DNA of 64,000 nucleotides, taken from Zopfochytrium polystomum (taxonomy: Eukaryota; Chytridiomycota; Chytridiomycetes; Chytridiales; Chytridiaceae). The notes under the pieces were generated by a model, which had not been told where the DNA came from, searched no databases, and saw nothing but the letters and a program-made list of their open reading frames with translations. The stretch lies in assembly GCA_025765615.1 (NCBI GenBank), contig JAIVFJ010000025.1:408061-472060 (forward strand), in the 5' to 3' direction. The first letter of the stretch is position 1. Each line of letters starts with the position of its first letter. A program made the translations under genes and the position numbers. Positions 30,844-41,778 of the stretch are shown piece by piece.

Positions 30844-32354
30844 GGGGCAATTCCCTGGACCCTCCTCCAAGCTGCCCCTGTTTCACCACCACCACCAGCA
30901 CCACAAACACCTCAGATTCCAAGCCCCACCAACTCACCATGGATGTCAAGATTCAACTCTCACCCAAGTCAACCATCACAACCAAGGCCCTTATCGACTC
31001 TGGATCATCCTGCAACATCATTGATGCCACCCTTGCCATGTCTTGTGCCATTCCCACCATCAAGAAATCCACACCCCTCAAGGTCCACTTTGCCAATCAT
31101 GCTCTGTTCAAGGAAATCAGCCATGAAACCAAGCTAAACCTCCACATCCAAGACTTTCCACCATCCATGGTCAACCTGGAAGTATTGGATGTTGGCTCAC
31201 CCACATTCTCTGTCATCCTGGGATTACCATGGCTGCAAGCCCAGAACCCTGCCATTGATTGGGTCACTGGTCAAGTCCAACCTCCACCAATCGGAACAGT
31301 CACCCAAAACTCAAGTCAAGCCTCCAAGTCTCATGCTCTCAGTCCCTGATTCAAGGTTCTCAGCCTAGTATCCAAGGGTCAACGACAAATGACAGCTCCA
31401 GTATCAGCCTGCAGCTCACAGATCCCAGCAAAGATTCAAGTTTCACAGTTCACAGTTCATAGTCAAGATTCCAGTACAGCTCATAGAGCTCACAGTCATG
31501 GCCAAGTCTGTAGTTCACAGAACCCACAGTCAAAGATTCAAGTACCACAGTTCACAGTCCAAATTCAAGATTCAAGCTCCACAGCTTCACAGTCTTTGCC
31601 AAGAACAGAACCCTCAGTCAAAGATTCAAGAATCACAGTTCCCAGTCAACAATTCAAGCCCCACTGCTGATGAGCACAGAAGGACAGACCTTGCACCTGA
31701 AGGGGGAGATGGTTTCACCCCACAATCCAAGACACACCTTTCACTGCTTCCTGACCGTGTGGGGGCCCATGCTATTTCCAAGGACCCCAAGCCTCACAAG
31801 ATTCAAATCAGCCAAGAAGAGGAAAAACATGAGATACTCAAGACAAGGCATGATGCAGCAACAGCTGGACACCCACGAGAGCACAAGACATATGAGCTTG
31901 TTTCCAGAGACTTTTACTGGCCAGGCATGAGGAAGAACTTGCAGACCAAAAGACCAAGTCCCAAGCTAGACAACCTCAAGTTGGGACCTTTCAAGATCTT
32001 GGAGCAAATCAATCCAGTCACCTTCAAGCTGGATCTCCCTGCATCCATGAAGATCCACCCAGTTTCCATGTCAGCCTTTTAGAGAAGTTTGTGGCCAATT
32101 CCATTCCAGGCAGAGTTGTTCCTCCTCCTCCTCCAGTTGAGGTAGAAGGTGAAGAGGAATTTGAGGTTGAACAAATCTTGGATGCCAAGTGGTTTGGAAG
32201 AACACTCAAGTTCCTTGTTAAGTGGAAAGGTTACTCAGATGCTGACAACACCTGGGAGCCTGAGTCAAACCTCACTCACTGCCAAGACCTTCTGCTCGAG
32301 TTCAAGACCAGGTACCCCACCAAGTTGCAGAAGAGGCCTAAAAGGGGGAGATGA
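30759..32354 (+). pseudogene. Element E protease plus chromodomain remnant
   Basis: Protease (LIDSGSSCNIID) is complete. After the linker the sequence jumps at about 31677 to the region after RNase H, then at about 31933 from the integrase zinc domain (FYWPGMRK) to the C-terminal tail. The chromodomain (FLVKWKGYSDADNTWEPES, about 32160-32290) is intact in sequence, unlike that of element B. No polymerase or integrase core remains. Confidence 0.88.
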
Positions 32355-32707
32355 TGTTATGAATCACCCTCTGGAAACCTCTGGAACCTTCTAGAACATT
32401 CCTTCATGGAACCTTCTGGAACCTTCTGGAACCTTCTAGAACATTCCTTCATGGAACCTTGTGGAACCTTCTGGAACCTTCTTTGCTTTCCTGACTTGTC
32501 TTGTTGTCATTGGTATCATTGGTATCATTGTATTACTAATTGCTCTTTCTGGAACTTTCTTGGAGTCTTGACAAGGAACACTCTCAAAAGGTATAAAAGG
32601 GGGATGGGGGACCTGTCCCATCCCTCAAGTGAATTATTGTTTCCCATACAATCATCACTCCTCTCAGTTCCTTGTCTGCCTTGTCCTGTCCTGCCCTGTT
32701 CCTGACA
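32355..32707 (+). repeat. Element E 3' LTR
   Basis: 353 bp with two heat-shock blocks. It differs from the E 5' LTR at several sites, so E is older than B or D, or it has exchanged sequence. Confidence 0.9.
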
Positions 32708-33043
32708 CAAACTATACGCTGAAATTACCCTCAACTATGAGAGTTCATCCAACATTCCACGTAGAAAAACTGAAAACATATCATGAACCGGCCAAAGACT
32801 TTCCTGGACGAAAAGTTAACGACCAACCTCCACCTGTGCTAGTAGATGAAGAAGAAGAAGAGTACGTAGTTGACGAAGTTCTAGGAGAACGAACTAGACG
32901 GGGAAAGAAGGAGTACCTTGTAAGCTGGAAAGGTTACGGGGTAGAAGAACGAACTTGGGAACCTTATGAACATGTTAAGAACTTGGAAGCTCTTGATCGG
33001 TTCATAGCTCAACGAACAAAGGATCGATCAAAAAGAAAGGGAG

Positions 33044-33151
33044 TGTGACAGGCGGAGCCCGTTGGAGTGCGTCGTGCTGCTTGGTGCGAGGAAAAGGAAA
33101 GGGAAGGGGGAAGAAAGAGGAAAAAAGATCAGACTTGTCAATCCTGTTACA
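33044..33151 (+). repeat. Element C 3' LTR
   Basis: 108 bp, nearly identical to 23987-24095. The sequence after it is not the continuation of element A. Confidence 0.9.
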
Positions 33152-33239
33152 GGTGGGCATGCTGATGACGGCGGCAGCGGGCTGCTGATCTGACGTCCGC
33201 TCCTTTCGCTTCCTCTGTCTCCTCTGTTGGGGGCACATT

Positions 33240-35310
33240 GTTGATTTATTTCCACGTCAAGATTCAACACGACCCTTCTTGAGAAAACCAGCCAACAGCC
33301 CAACATACTTGCGCTGGCAAGGCGGGCAAATTACTGGTCGACTGTATGACTCCTCGCCACAGCAAATTCCATGATGCTGCAGCATATGCCGCCCACAAAA
33401 GGGGCAACGGTGTGCATGGCCAGCGTCTTCATCGCAGTTGTTGCAACCACATTTTTGAATGGTTTGGGCAGATGGAGTACACTTGCAACCGCCTTCAGGA
33501 ACGATTTTCCTAGTTTGAACAACCTCTTCTCAAATAGTTCAGTAAATAAGCACGCGATATCAGTTCTTACCCTTAACAAAATTCAGAGCAATGGAGGGAC
33601 CATTTGTTTGCAATTGAGTTTGATCCTCCAAGACGTCGCCAACGCAGAGCGCTTCCCAAAGATCCATTAGATTGTTGTTACCTTTCAACATTTGCGTCAA
33701 GGTGTTGTTGCAAAAGTGGCAAGTACTAACTGCCAAGTGTCACGCGGAAGTTTCCGCTTTGAATTGCAGCATTTAATTCGTCCAACTCAAGCTTCGTCCA
33801 CTGCACCCATTTCGCCATATTCATACCGTTTGGGACACCAGAAAAGTGGATACAAGCGGAACCATCCAACAACCCTTTCGTTGGATAAGTCATCAAAGCT
33901 GAAAGATCTGCACGAGCTCGTTCCATGTTAATCTTTCCAAGGACCATATCTTTCACTTCTGTTCTCCTGTGAAAGTTCTTAGAGAATACCTATTTTTGTG
34001 ATTTGTCAGGTTTACCATTTATCTACGTTGGACTTTGGCTTTCCACCTTTTGTGAAGCTAGTGCCATCTTCGCGCCTGTCCTCGGGCTTGTCAGCATCCG
34101 ATTGGTTGACACTTTGATATGCAGTGAGGAAGTCGTTCCCGAAATGATGGGCTTTTTTCCACTGCTCATACACAGACGCTGCAACTGGCCCTGCTTCAGT
34201 GTAAGTGCACAAAAGGCTTATTTCACTTCAATACCTCTGGTTGACACGCGGACACCTTTACTCTCTGGTCGTCGGTCAAAGGTGAAAAGAATGGAATCCA
34301 CCTCAAGTAAGTCTACAATTTCGATCATGAAGCGTTCTGGCGGATACTGTGAATTTATGAAGTCTCACCCAGGTTGTCTTGGCCTTTCTCCATCTTACTA
34401 AACTCTTTTTCTTGGAGCTTCAGCCGTTGTTGGGGGTTAACAATGCGCATCTGCCAGAAGTCAGCTTAAAACAAGCGTCGTAGGGAGTGCTGCCGTGCTG
34501 CGGACCAACCGTGTTGGAATGACGATTCTGCGCTTCTTCAAGATACGTTCTTTTATCATCCTCTGATAGATCAGTCCACTCTTTCAGTCCATCGGACAGA
34601 ATCTTCATTACTTCTGGTCCTTGCTTATTCTTCAGCTCTCCAGAGCCTACAACAACGTAAGCATTTGCGCCAGTCATACGAACTTACCTTTAAGTCTAGC
34701 GCCGACTTCCTTTTGGAGAACGTTATACCCGGTTGTCTGGTGGTGTTTTTCGAATTTTAGTACTCGATTGTCACGATTTGGAGGCAAGTGATTTGCATTT
34801 GCAGGAGCATGCTGATCGACGACTTTAGCTTTTTCCGTGCTGTACTGGGGATTCTCGTTTGTTCCAGATCGCACGTTGTCGATGGAGCCAGATCCATCAA
34901 ATCCTCGAAAAATCGTTGCTGTGCTGAATTCCAGACAATGAAGCTGGTTCACAAGGGTTGCTGACAATCTCGTCCTCATCAGTGGCAGGTTGGGCAGCAA
35001 CGAGTTCAAGAGTTCGGCTGGCATTGGACGTCTTCTTCTCGTTCGCCAAAACCGTGGCCCTGTAGTTTGCGATGAACGACTTCGGTGGTGTCAGAAGCAA
35101 CAAGATAAATGACAGTGAGTACCCTTATTTTTTTTCTCATCAGCCCCATTAGCCGTCAGAATATCAGTGTAGAATTCAGATTGTTGTGCAGCAAAAGCCT
35201 TTGGTGTGATTGGCCCTGCCGCTGCAAGACGCTCTAATAAGCGAGCCTTGATGTCTTTGGGCAAGCCATGTTTTCCGGACGTGTCAGTCATTTGCTTGTT
35301 GTCCAGCAAC
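33240..35310 (-). CDS. Multi-exon gene: HMG-like segment and Cys-rich C-terminus (exons approximate)
   Basis: Minus-strand coding segments separated by short introns. Early exons (about 35309-34680) contain KDIKARLLERLAAAGPITP. A segment at 34677-34450 (NAYVVVGSGELKN, then LKEWTDLSEDDKRTYLEEA) resembles an HMG box. Later segments (34212-34014, about 33985-33726) are unrecognised. The last coding stretch (about 33530-33240) is Cys/His-rich: GCKCTP, KCGCNNCDEDAGHAHRCPFC and CCGEES...CPPCQRK, likely binding several zincs. Donor- and acceptor-like sites are visible (for example GTAAAC near 34015). Position beside a tyrosine recombinase and a repeat array suggests it belongs to a transposon, but a host gene is possible. 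Exon joins are not certain. Confidence 0.45.
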
Positions 35311-35399
35311 TACTTGTCAACACTTACCAATGAAGCATCAACGTCAACACGACTGTCATTGGCAAGGTCACCCGGTGGACCAAAACCAGTCTACTACCT

Positions 35400-36480
35400 G
35401 CCTAACAGTTGAGGCATTCCGCCTCCCCCTCTTTCACTACCAATTTGCCCACACAGTCCCCACAGCCACCTGCGTTGACAACCTCCCCACCCGCCCTCCC
35501 CTCCATCGTCTTCCCATCCCTCTGCCTCCAGGACTCACCCATCAGGGTCCGCTTCAGCCAAAAGTCGTCCGCCCTTCCCCACCATCTTTGACAAAACCTG
35601 TTCAAGAATAATGACCAGAAGATCGTATCCATGACGCTCGGTCCAGTCATGGTGAGAAAATATAGTGCGACCTGGGAGGTGGCGTTCTATGCGGGCGCCG
35701 ACAGGCGGCCATGGCTGGGAGTCGACCAGCGGCGACCCCGAGCTGCGACAGGTTTGAACAAACGGAGGATCACTCAGACATAACAACCAAATTCTCACTG
35801 AGGCAGACTCAACATCATGATATTCGATCTGCAATTATGTGATCATGCTGGCGCTGGCGACGTCGTGGGTGCCGCGGAGTGGGTTGGTGGTACGAGAGGC
35901 GTGGGCGTCGAGGAGGGCGAGGAGGTCGACGCTGACGATGGCGCGGTCGAGCTTTGCACGGGGCGTGGTCGGCGACAACGGTTGCAATCTAGACGGAGCG
36001 GATCCAGAGGCGGTCAGGCGGGTCGACGGTGGGGATGGCAATCGACAGTGTCGCTGTCGCTGTCGCTGTCCCTCTCGATCACATCCTTTCCGATGATCGA
36101 TTGTTATGTTGCCACCAGCTGATAACCACAGTTAGAGTCGCTGACCTGCAAAAGGAAGAGAATCTTTGTCGCCTGCTGCCAATCGTTGAAGCGAGTTGAC
36201 CACCAGGTAGTAGTAGCAACATCGACTGGTAGATGTGTTTGAATGTGGTGAAGAATGTTCGAGGAAGGGTGCGCCCGCTGTGTCGCACGATGCAGTGGTT
36301 GTATCCAGTGCAGACAAATAATTGGTGCTTACGCCGACAAACAATTAGTGTGTTGTTGGACAAGCGCAGGGACGAGGGACAGGAATTAACAAAAAAGGGA
36401 AAAAAAAAAGAAATGAAAAACGTGAAAAAGAAATTCAACGCAGATAAATAAAAAATTGGATCCCCGCCCACCGCCCTCAC
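35400..36480. other. Region with no supported gene
   Basis: GC-rich first half with a short (TGTCGC)n run near 36046-36070, then an AT-rich stretch with A-runs near 36395-36450. Open frames occur on both strands but none has a recognisable domain. Confidence 0.5.
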
Positions 36481-36495
36481 TCCTCCGTGCCCTCC

Positions 36496-37858
36496 ATGCC
36501 AGGGGCCCCGAAGGGCCTTGCTGTCATGCCGAAACGAGCACAAGAAGCGTCATCTACAGAGCCGCGAAAGAAACAAAGAACACAGCCAACGCCCAAATCT
36601 TCGAAACGACGCAATCGGCAGCGAGTTTCAGCTCCCCATCGTCCCAGCCCACAAACTAGATCTGATGGGACAGTGCCTCGCTTCGTCATTCCGAAAACGA
36701 AAGTTTCGATCTTCTACGATCCAGAGACGTTTCGGCCAGAGCATCTGCAATTCGATACGAACGAAGTCCATTTCGACATGGGGCCAGAAGATCTCCCTCT
36801 TCTCCAGGCAGGGGGGGAAATCCTTTCAAGGTCCGTCGCGTTGGGGCAGAGCACTGGTCACAACAAAACGACTGAAGAATCAGTTGAGTTGTTTCCTTCA
36901 TTTATGCTCAACTTACGTGCCTTTCTAACGTGCCTTTCTCTAGTATATTCGTCGGATCCGTGCGTTCGAAACTTTCTGGTTGGATGAGTACTCAAAGCGG
37001 TATCCCCCTGCGAAAGAAGGTGACGAGTACAAGTACGACAGCATCCCCGCCGACGTACTGCCTGATATCACGAAGCGTCCTTACATGCCCGCTGAGATAT
37101 CCACTTATTTTTGTGAGTTCCATCGAGTCTTATCTCAGTTCTTACTCACCCATTCATTTTAGACTACTTATTTCTCCGTGCCGACGACCAAATGGGGGCA
37201 GGCATACAACAAGCAAAGGGAACGCCTTGTTTGGGGCTTGGGAAAAATTCGCTGCAGGCGACTGTTGCGGCTTTCAACATGATTCACAGCCGCTGCAGCC
37301 ACTCAGAGGGCAAGTACGAGCGCGATCCAAACGGCAACGGCCTCCAGTGTCGGGGAAACCCCATGAAGACGACACGGGTCACGCAGACTGTGGAGACACT
37401 CAAGTACAAATTCACGCACGAGTATAAGTATAAGAAACAATCAGCGTCGGTGATGGATATTGTTGGCAATTACCTCCGGCTATTTACTGTTTTCACGCAC
37501 ATAAACACCTTCACTTCGTTTCGCGACTGGGTTTTCCTGCTCCTGAAGCAAACTCTTGGTCTCCGATCGAAAGAAACGGCGATGATTCGACTGTGTGATT
37601 TGAAGTTTGAGTTCGATGTGGATCGCGGTCTTGTAGAGTGTGATGTGGATCGATTCCCTGCGAAGATAGATCTCGACTTGTGGGAAGCAAAGGAGGATCG
37701 TGTGCGCACCGGCTATCGGATTACAATCCACAAGAACGGAGGGGTTGACGCGCTCTCTCCGTTTCTCTGTGCCGTCCGAGCAATTTGCTTGTACCTTGCG
37801 TTGCATACCCACACAAGCAATCCGAATGCACTGATGTTTCTCAGCTTTCTGTTCGTTT
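36496..37858 (+). pseudogene. Crypton-like tyrosine recombinase, truncated
   Basis: About three exons. Exon 1 (from ATG 36496) encodes a basic, Lys/Arg/Pro-rich head and a VPRFVIPKTKVSIFYDPE domain. The second (about 36945-37112) ends before a GTGAGT donor. The third (from about 37163) includes KYKKQSASVMDIVGNYLRLF and the recombinase box I as LGLRSKETAMIRLCDL, where Arg is catalytic. The following HxxR and the active-site Tyr are not seen: the frame leaves the family after LALHTHTSNPNALMFLSF, where a DDE transposase segment begins. Cryptons encode this kind of recombinase with a DNA-binding tail. Family placement is from the box I motif and intron-bearing context; moderate certainty. Confidence 0.55.
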
Positions 37859-37863
37859 CTTGC

Positions 37864-38441
37864 AGCGATCACAAGAAGCATTCGCTGCATTTGAGGAATT
37901 GATGATCGACATTGACCCACACGAGACTGTCTTTGTGGATGAAACCAGGATTGATGATAAGTCATTCTGTCGCCAATACGGCTACTCTGGTCGAGGTTTC
38001 CGTGCCCAAGTCAACCAAACAGGAATACGGGGGGAAAGCACAACGTTATTGGCAGCAATGTGCTCCAACGGCATCAGGGCCACGTGTACAATTGATGGAG
38101 CAGCTGACGGCGACATCTTCGACGACTTTATCTGCAATGTTCTTCTTCCTGAGATGGTTGAAGGCGAGAACCTTATTCTAGACAATGCTCGCATCCATCA
38201 TGATCCTCGTATTGCCGTGGCGTGCGATCTCCACGGAGTAAGGCTTCTTTTTGTTCCACCATATTGCCCATTCCTCAATCCAATAGAGGAGGCATTTTCA
38301 GTGATCAAAGCTGAATTCCGGCGCCTCGAGGACGAACTTGCCGACGCCTTTGATCGCCATGATCTCATCCATTTAGTATCCCGCACTGTAACAGCTATAA
38401 AAGCAACAGGATTCATACGACACGCTGGTTATTTTGGTTGA
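37864..38441 (+). pseudogene. Tc1/IS630-type DDE transposase C-terminal part
   Basis: Carries the DDE_3 endonuclease block: first Asp in FVDETRID, second Asp in LILDNARIHHD, and third acidic residue in PFLNPIEEAFSVIK. The PYCPFLNPIE spelling is typical of the Tc1/mariner-IS630 superfamily. The N-terminal helix-turn-helix domains are absent; upstream sequence belongs to the tyrosine recombinase. It ends at a TGA (38439-38441), 12 bases before the convergent gene at 38454. It looks like a 5'-truncated copy or a retained fragment. Flanking TA duplications were not identified. Confidence 0.8.
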
Positions 38442-38453
38442 ATAAATGAGCCT

Positions 38454-39631
38454 TTATTTCTTCATAGCTTCCTTCAGCATTTTTTTGGCATACCCCAGAG
38501 GAATCTTAACTGCAACTAGTTCTGCTGCAAGGCTGTCTTCAAGCGTTTCGACAGTGATGCACTCTTCCTTGCAAATACCGAAAATCCATTCAAAATGATC
38601 TGGACTAACGCATTTGCGAATAAGGTCCTCAATTCCGATCTGCTGGCCTGAAACGGAGTCCGGGAACGAAGAGCTGGGCTCACTTGGGGGAGTACTTGCC
38701 ACGGGGATAGTTTTTAAAGAGTGTTCAGGTGCGGATAATGCAATAGTGTTTGCTGGCCTCAATAAGAGTTGCGCTGCCAGCTCCTTCACAGCATCGGCAA
38801 GACCTTGATTCGAGTTACTATCATTCAACGGTTGCTTCTTCACTTTTTTCAGGTTATCTAAAGAAAACTGCCGAGTATTGGGGGGCGACAATAGCGTAGT
38901 GCCGTGCATGTTCAAGTGCTGTTATCGACTGGTCAGCTACCCATATTATGATCACAAAATGTTTGCTACTCACGATGTAACGAGCCCAGATCCCCAGCAT
39001 TACTTTAGTGATCTCGAATTCTCCCTCCTTGGTTCTCCAAACAAGCCTATCACTCTCTGTGGGAGATTGATAACTGTGATGAAAGTGAAATGCAGTTAGG
39101 CAAAAGTCGCTTTGCGAATCAGACAAATAGAGCTCACAGCCTTTTCAACTCCTCCTCGTATTGCTTAATCTTATCTCCATCTGAAAGTCGCTCGTCGTTT
39201 ATGTTCTCTTTCTCCTCAATGTGTCCATTCAAGTTGATCACCGATAGGCTCGCTGTTGTTTGAACCTTTTTTTTAGATTTCGAAGTCGCCATAGGGATCG
39301 AAGTCTTTGGGATTGTACTGAAGGTGATGAACCAAGGCTTCTTAGAAGTGGTGGAGGAGAAGGCGTTCTTAAAGTCCTCCATATGAATGTCTGACAGAAG
39401 TGGGCTTAGTTCAGTCGTCTTAGTGTAGGGACCGCGATACTGTAACTCGCGGATGTTTTCGACATTCACTGAGAACGCATCTGCAAGAGTGCGCTTGAGG
39501 TCTTCCAGCTGATCAGTCTCCATGTTCGCAGTTAACGATTTTGCTGTTTTCTTGAAGCGGGTGACATGAGTGACCTCAAGAGCGCACTCAGGAGACCGTT
39601 GGCGACGGGGCATATGGCCAACGCCGACCAA
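38454..39631 (-). CDS. Three-exon gene of unknown function
   Basis: Exon 1 is about 39631-39133 (or starts at 39609, MPRRQRSPE). It ends in an Asp/Lys/Glu-rich helix (DGDKIKQYEEELKRL) before a GTGAGC donor. Exon 2 is about 39079-38977 (YQSPTESDRLVWRTKEGEF), with a CACAG acceptor and a GTGAGT donor. Exon 3 is about 38909-38454, with a Ser/Pro-rich middle and the C-terminal SPDHFEWIFGICKEECITV helix region ending MLKEAMKK. I recognise no domain. It is convergent with the DDE transposase, 12 bases apart. It may be an accessory protein of the same Crypton-like element. Confidence 0.55.
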
Positions 39632-39767
39632 ACCAATTCTGTTTGAACCTTCACTTGAACCACTTCTCAGCTCGTGCTCAGTTTGATGTCAATTTGAATT
39701 CACTTTCATTTCTTTTTTTGTTCTTCTTCGAAAATGCAACGTTCTCGGTGCATTGCTGTAACAAAAA

Positions 39768-39837
39768 GCGTCACTTTTTTGGCAATCAGCGTCACTTTTT
39801 TAGAAAAAGCGTCACTTTTTGGGGAAACGGCGTCACT
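39768..39837 (+). repeat. Four direct repeats of GCGTCACTTTTT
   Basis: Copies at about 39768, 39789, 39809 and 39830, spaced 20-21 bases. They lie at the junction between GC-richer sequence on the left and AT-rich viral sequence on the right. Such subterminal repeats often bind a transposase or recombinase. Confidence 0.8.
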
Positions 39838-39909
39838 AGCAAAAAATATTAAAATTGGAGAGCAAAGTTAATGTAAATAAAATGAAAATATTAAGAAATA
39901 TTAACAGAT

Positions 39910-40437
39910 ATGGAAGAAATAATAAAAAAAACATACAATGGGGATGATCTCAAAATATATGGAACATATGAGAATCCATTATTTAATAAAAAAGAAATAT
40001 ACAAAATAATAAATGGAAATGAAGATGATGCTGTAGTTGGTGAAGATGACTTGATCTTAATAACAGTGGATGGAGTGTTCCCATTAATAAATAATGCAGA
40101 ATTTTCAAAGTGGTTTAATAAATTATTACAAGAATTATACCAAACATTATACCAAACACAAATAGACAATGAAAGAAATAGAAGATTGCAAGTAGAAAGT
40201 GAGTTCAAAAAAATAAAGGAGATAGTGTATGAAGAACAAATAAAAACAGGAACTATATATGTCTTGAATTCTGGAGACAATCAAACATACAAAAATGGAA
40301 GAACAAAGAGAAGTTTGGAGAAACGGAAAGGAGAGTTGCAAACGGGAAATAAGGATGAGTTTAAAGTGGAGTTAGAATTCAAAACATATGATGAAGTTGT
40401 GTTAGAACGAATAATACATTCAGTACTAGCAAGCGAG
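39910..40437 (+). pseudogene. Bro-N-like / T5orf172 viral protein, 3' truncated
   Basis: The N-terminal part has YENPLFNKKEIYKIING, resembling a Bro-N/MSV199 DNA-binding domain. A coiled segment follows (NERNRRLQVESEFKKI). The C-terminal part is a T5orf172 domain of the GIY-YIG nuclease superfamily: GTIYVLNSGDNQTYKNGRT, then a KRKGELQTGN helix and VLERIIHSVL. The frame continues as nonsense (SEWDQCVLRLLST) to 40473, but similarity stops at about 40437, where host-like exon sequence on the opposite strand begins. Bro/KilA-N-T5orf172 proteins are typical of large DNA viruses and their relatives. This is an isolated viral island separated from both arms. Confidence 0.78.
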
Positions 40438-41168
40438 TGGGATCAATGTGTTCTGCGACTTCTATCCACTTGAGAAAAGTAGCTTCGTCACGAATGTCAG
40501 CTGGATCGTTTTCTCCGATCGCAATCCACTCGTGTGGTTCGTGTGCTAAGAAGCGTGAGAATACAACTTAAAATAAACTATCATCTTACCAGGTTGATCA
40601 ATGTTTTCTGGGGGAATTTCAACTTCGTTGTACATATAAGCTGGATCAGTTTGTCCGATCGCAATCCATTTGTGTTATAAAAGGCTATCTTACTTGATTG
40701 ATTAATGGGGGTTTCGTGTTTTATCGAAGCAACTTGGTCATGAATACAAGCTGGATCAGGTTGTCCAGTCGCGCCGCTTTGGAGTTCTAACGCCATATGA
40801 GAATGTAAACTTTTTAGAAGTAAAAGAATGTAAACTTTTTAGAAGTAAAATCTTACTAGATCGATTCTTCTTTTTCCGATCCGTCTTGTAATCGTCGTGG
40901 AGATCTCCTATCCAATAGCCTGAGACAATGATGATCTGGAATCGTTAAGCAGCAGTGCTGATCAAAAAGTACTTACACTTACATAACCACCGTGAATTGA
41001 TGGATCCCATTCTCTACTAACGTTACTACACACTCCTGCGCATCGATCGTGTAAATTTGGGTCGTGTTTCCTTGTGCGAGCCACGACTTCACGGATCAAA
41101 GCGTCTGCAGCTTCATTCACCATTTTGACAAGGCCTGCAAATTCGTGCAAAGAAACGATGCTTTGCAT
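40438..41168 (-). pseudogene. Multi-exon gene with repeated IAIG-DPA exons, 3' truncated
   Basis: Five minus-strand exons with GT-AG borders. Exon 1 (41168-about 40985) is MQSIVSLHEFAGLVKMVNEA...SIHGGY; exon 2 (about 40922-40860) has YWIGDLHDDYK. Three later exons (about 40800-40695, 40672-40591, 40550-40438) each encode a variant of one motif: SGATGQPDPACIHDQVA, KWIAIGQTDPAYMYNEV and EWIAIGENDPADIRDEA. So a single exon has been duplicated in tandem. The last exon ends at the viral junction, so the gene is cut. No function recognised. Confidence 0.6.
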
Positions 41169-41778
41169 TTATAGACGTTCAGCTTATTTTGTCTTTCTAT
41201 TTTTAGCGCTATTTCTATTTTTAAAGTATGTATTCTAGAAAGAAGCGAGCAGACAGACGGAGAAAACGAAAAAGGTGGATATCCATTTTTCACTTTTTGC
41301 TTCAAAACATGACACCCACAAAAGGAAAAAAAGTTTCTTTTCGGAATGTTCTTTTGACCCATTCCGAACGAATGCCACATTATTTGTTTCTCTGGAAAAG
41401 AAGGCGCAAACTAATCGGCGTTGAGCGTCGAAAGAAGTGAAGAGACAGACAATAAGACAAACAGCTCGAATAAAAAGACAGACAACGCCTGTCTTGCGCC
41501 TTCATTTCCAAAAAGAACATGCATTGATTCTTGCTGTGCACTATTTCGTTTTCTCCTTGTTTTTTATTGTTTTATTTGATTTTTTGTATTTTTTTTCTGT
41601 GTTTTTTTATCGTTTTTGTGCTTTTTTTCCCTTTATTTTTTATTTTTTTTTTTGAAGGCGCAATCTATTTGAACCGAGGGACGGCGGAAAGCGGCGCGAC
41701 GTTGCCTAATCATCCTACGCTGAGGCAACCGACGGCGACGGCGGCGCGGTTGCAGGTTCTTCTTTTCCTTGTCACGAG
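41169..41778. other. Intergenic, T-rich
   Basis: No supported gene. It contains long T-runs (41560-41655) upstream of the gene at 41779 and remnants of mixed composition. The promoter of the downstream gene is likely here. Confidence 0.5.

Larger units (their letters stand above)
29520..32707 (+). mobile_element. Element E, non-autonomous family-1 element nested in C
   Basis: LTRs at 29520-29873 and 32355-32707; target duplication CAAAC (29515-29519 and 32708-32712). The interior keeps gag (frameshifted), protease and chromodomain, but RT, RNase H and most of integrase are deleted. The deletion junction GAGCACAGAAGGACAGACC is the same as in element D. Confidence 0.93.
24882..33048 (+). pseudogene. 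Element C gag-pol, interrupted by element E
   Basis: One continuous frame from 24882 (MPLPDDFNTNF) to 29519, continuing after E from about 32713 to the stop at 33046-33048. Gag has a capsid-like region and the knuckle CFLCKEKGHTRNEC. Protease has IDNGAS (Asn replacing the usual Ser/Thr of DSG). RT has YMDDILIYS and RNase H has KTDSSAYAIGA. Integrase has the HHCC region (GHPGG...CDECQR), SDRGSQF and QSNGQVERTIQ. The last fragment encodes a chromodomain (YLVSWKGYGVEERTWEPYEH). There is no gag stop, so Gag and Pol are made as one polyprotein. Apart from the insertion the ORF is intact, so C was recently active. Confidence 0.92.
23987..33151 (+). mobile_element. Element C, a second chromovirus with ~109-bp LTRs, hosting element E
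   Basis: LTRs at 23987-24095 and 33044-33151 (TGTGACAGGC to CCTGTTACA). A tRNA-type PBS starts directly after the 5' LTR. A single gag-pol ORF is broken by element E at 29520-32707. The flanking five bases differ (AAGAC before, GGTGG after), so the two ends do not represent one simple insertion. Confidence 0.9.
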
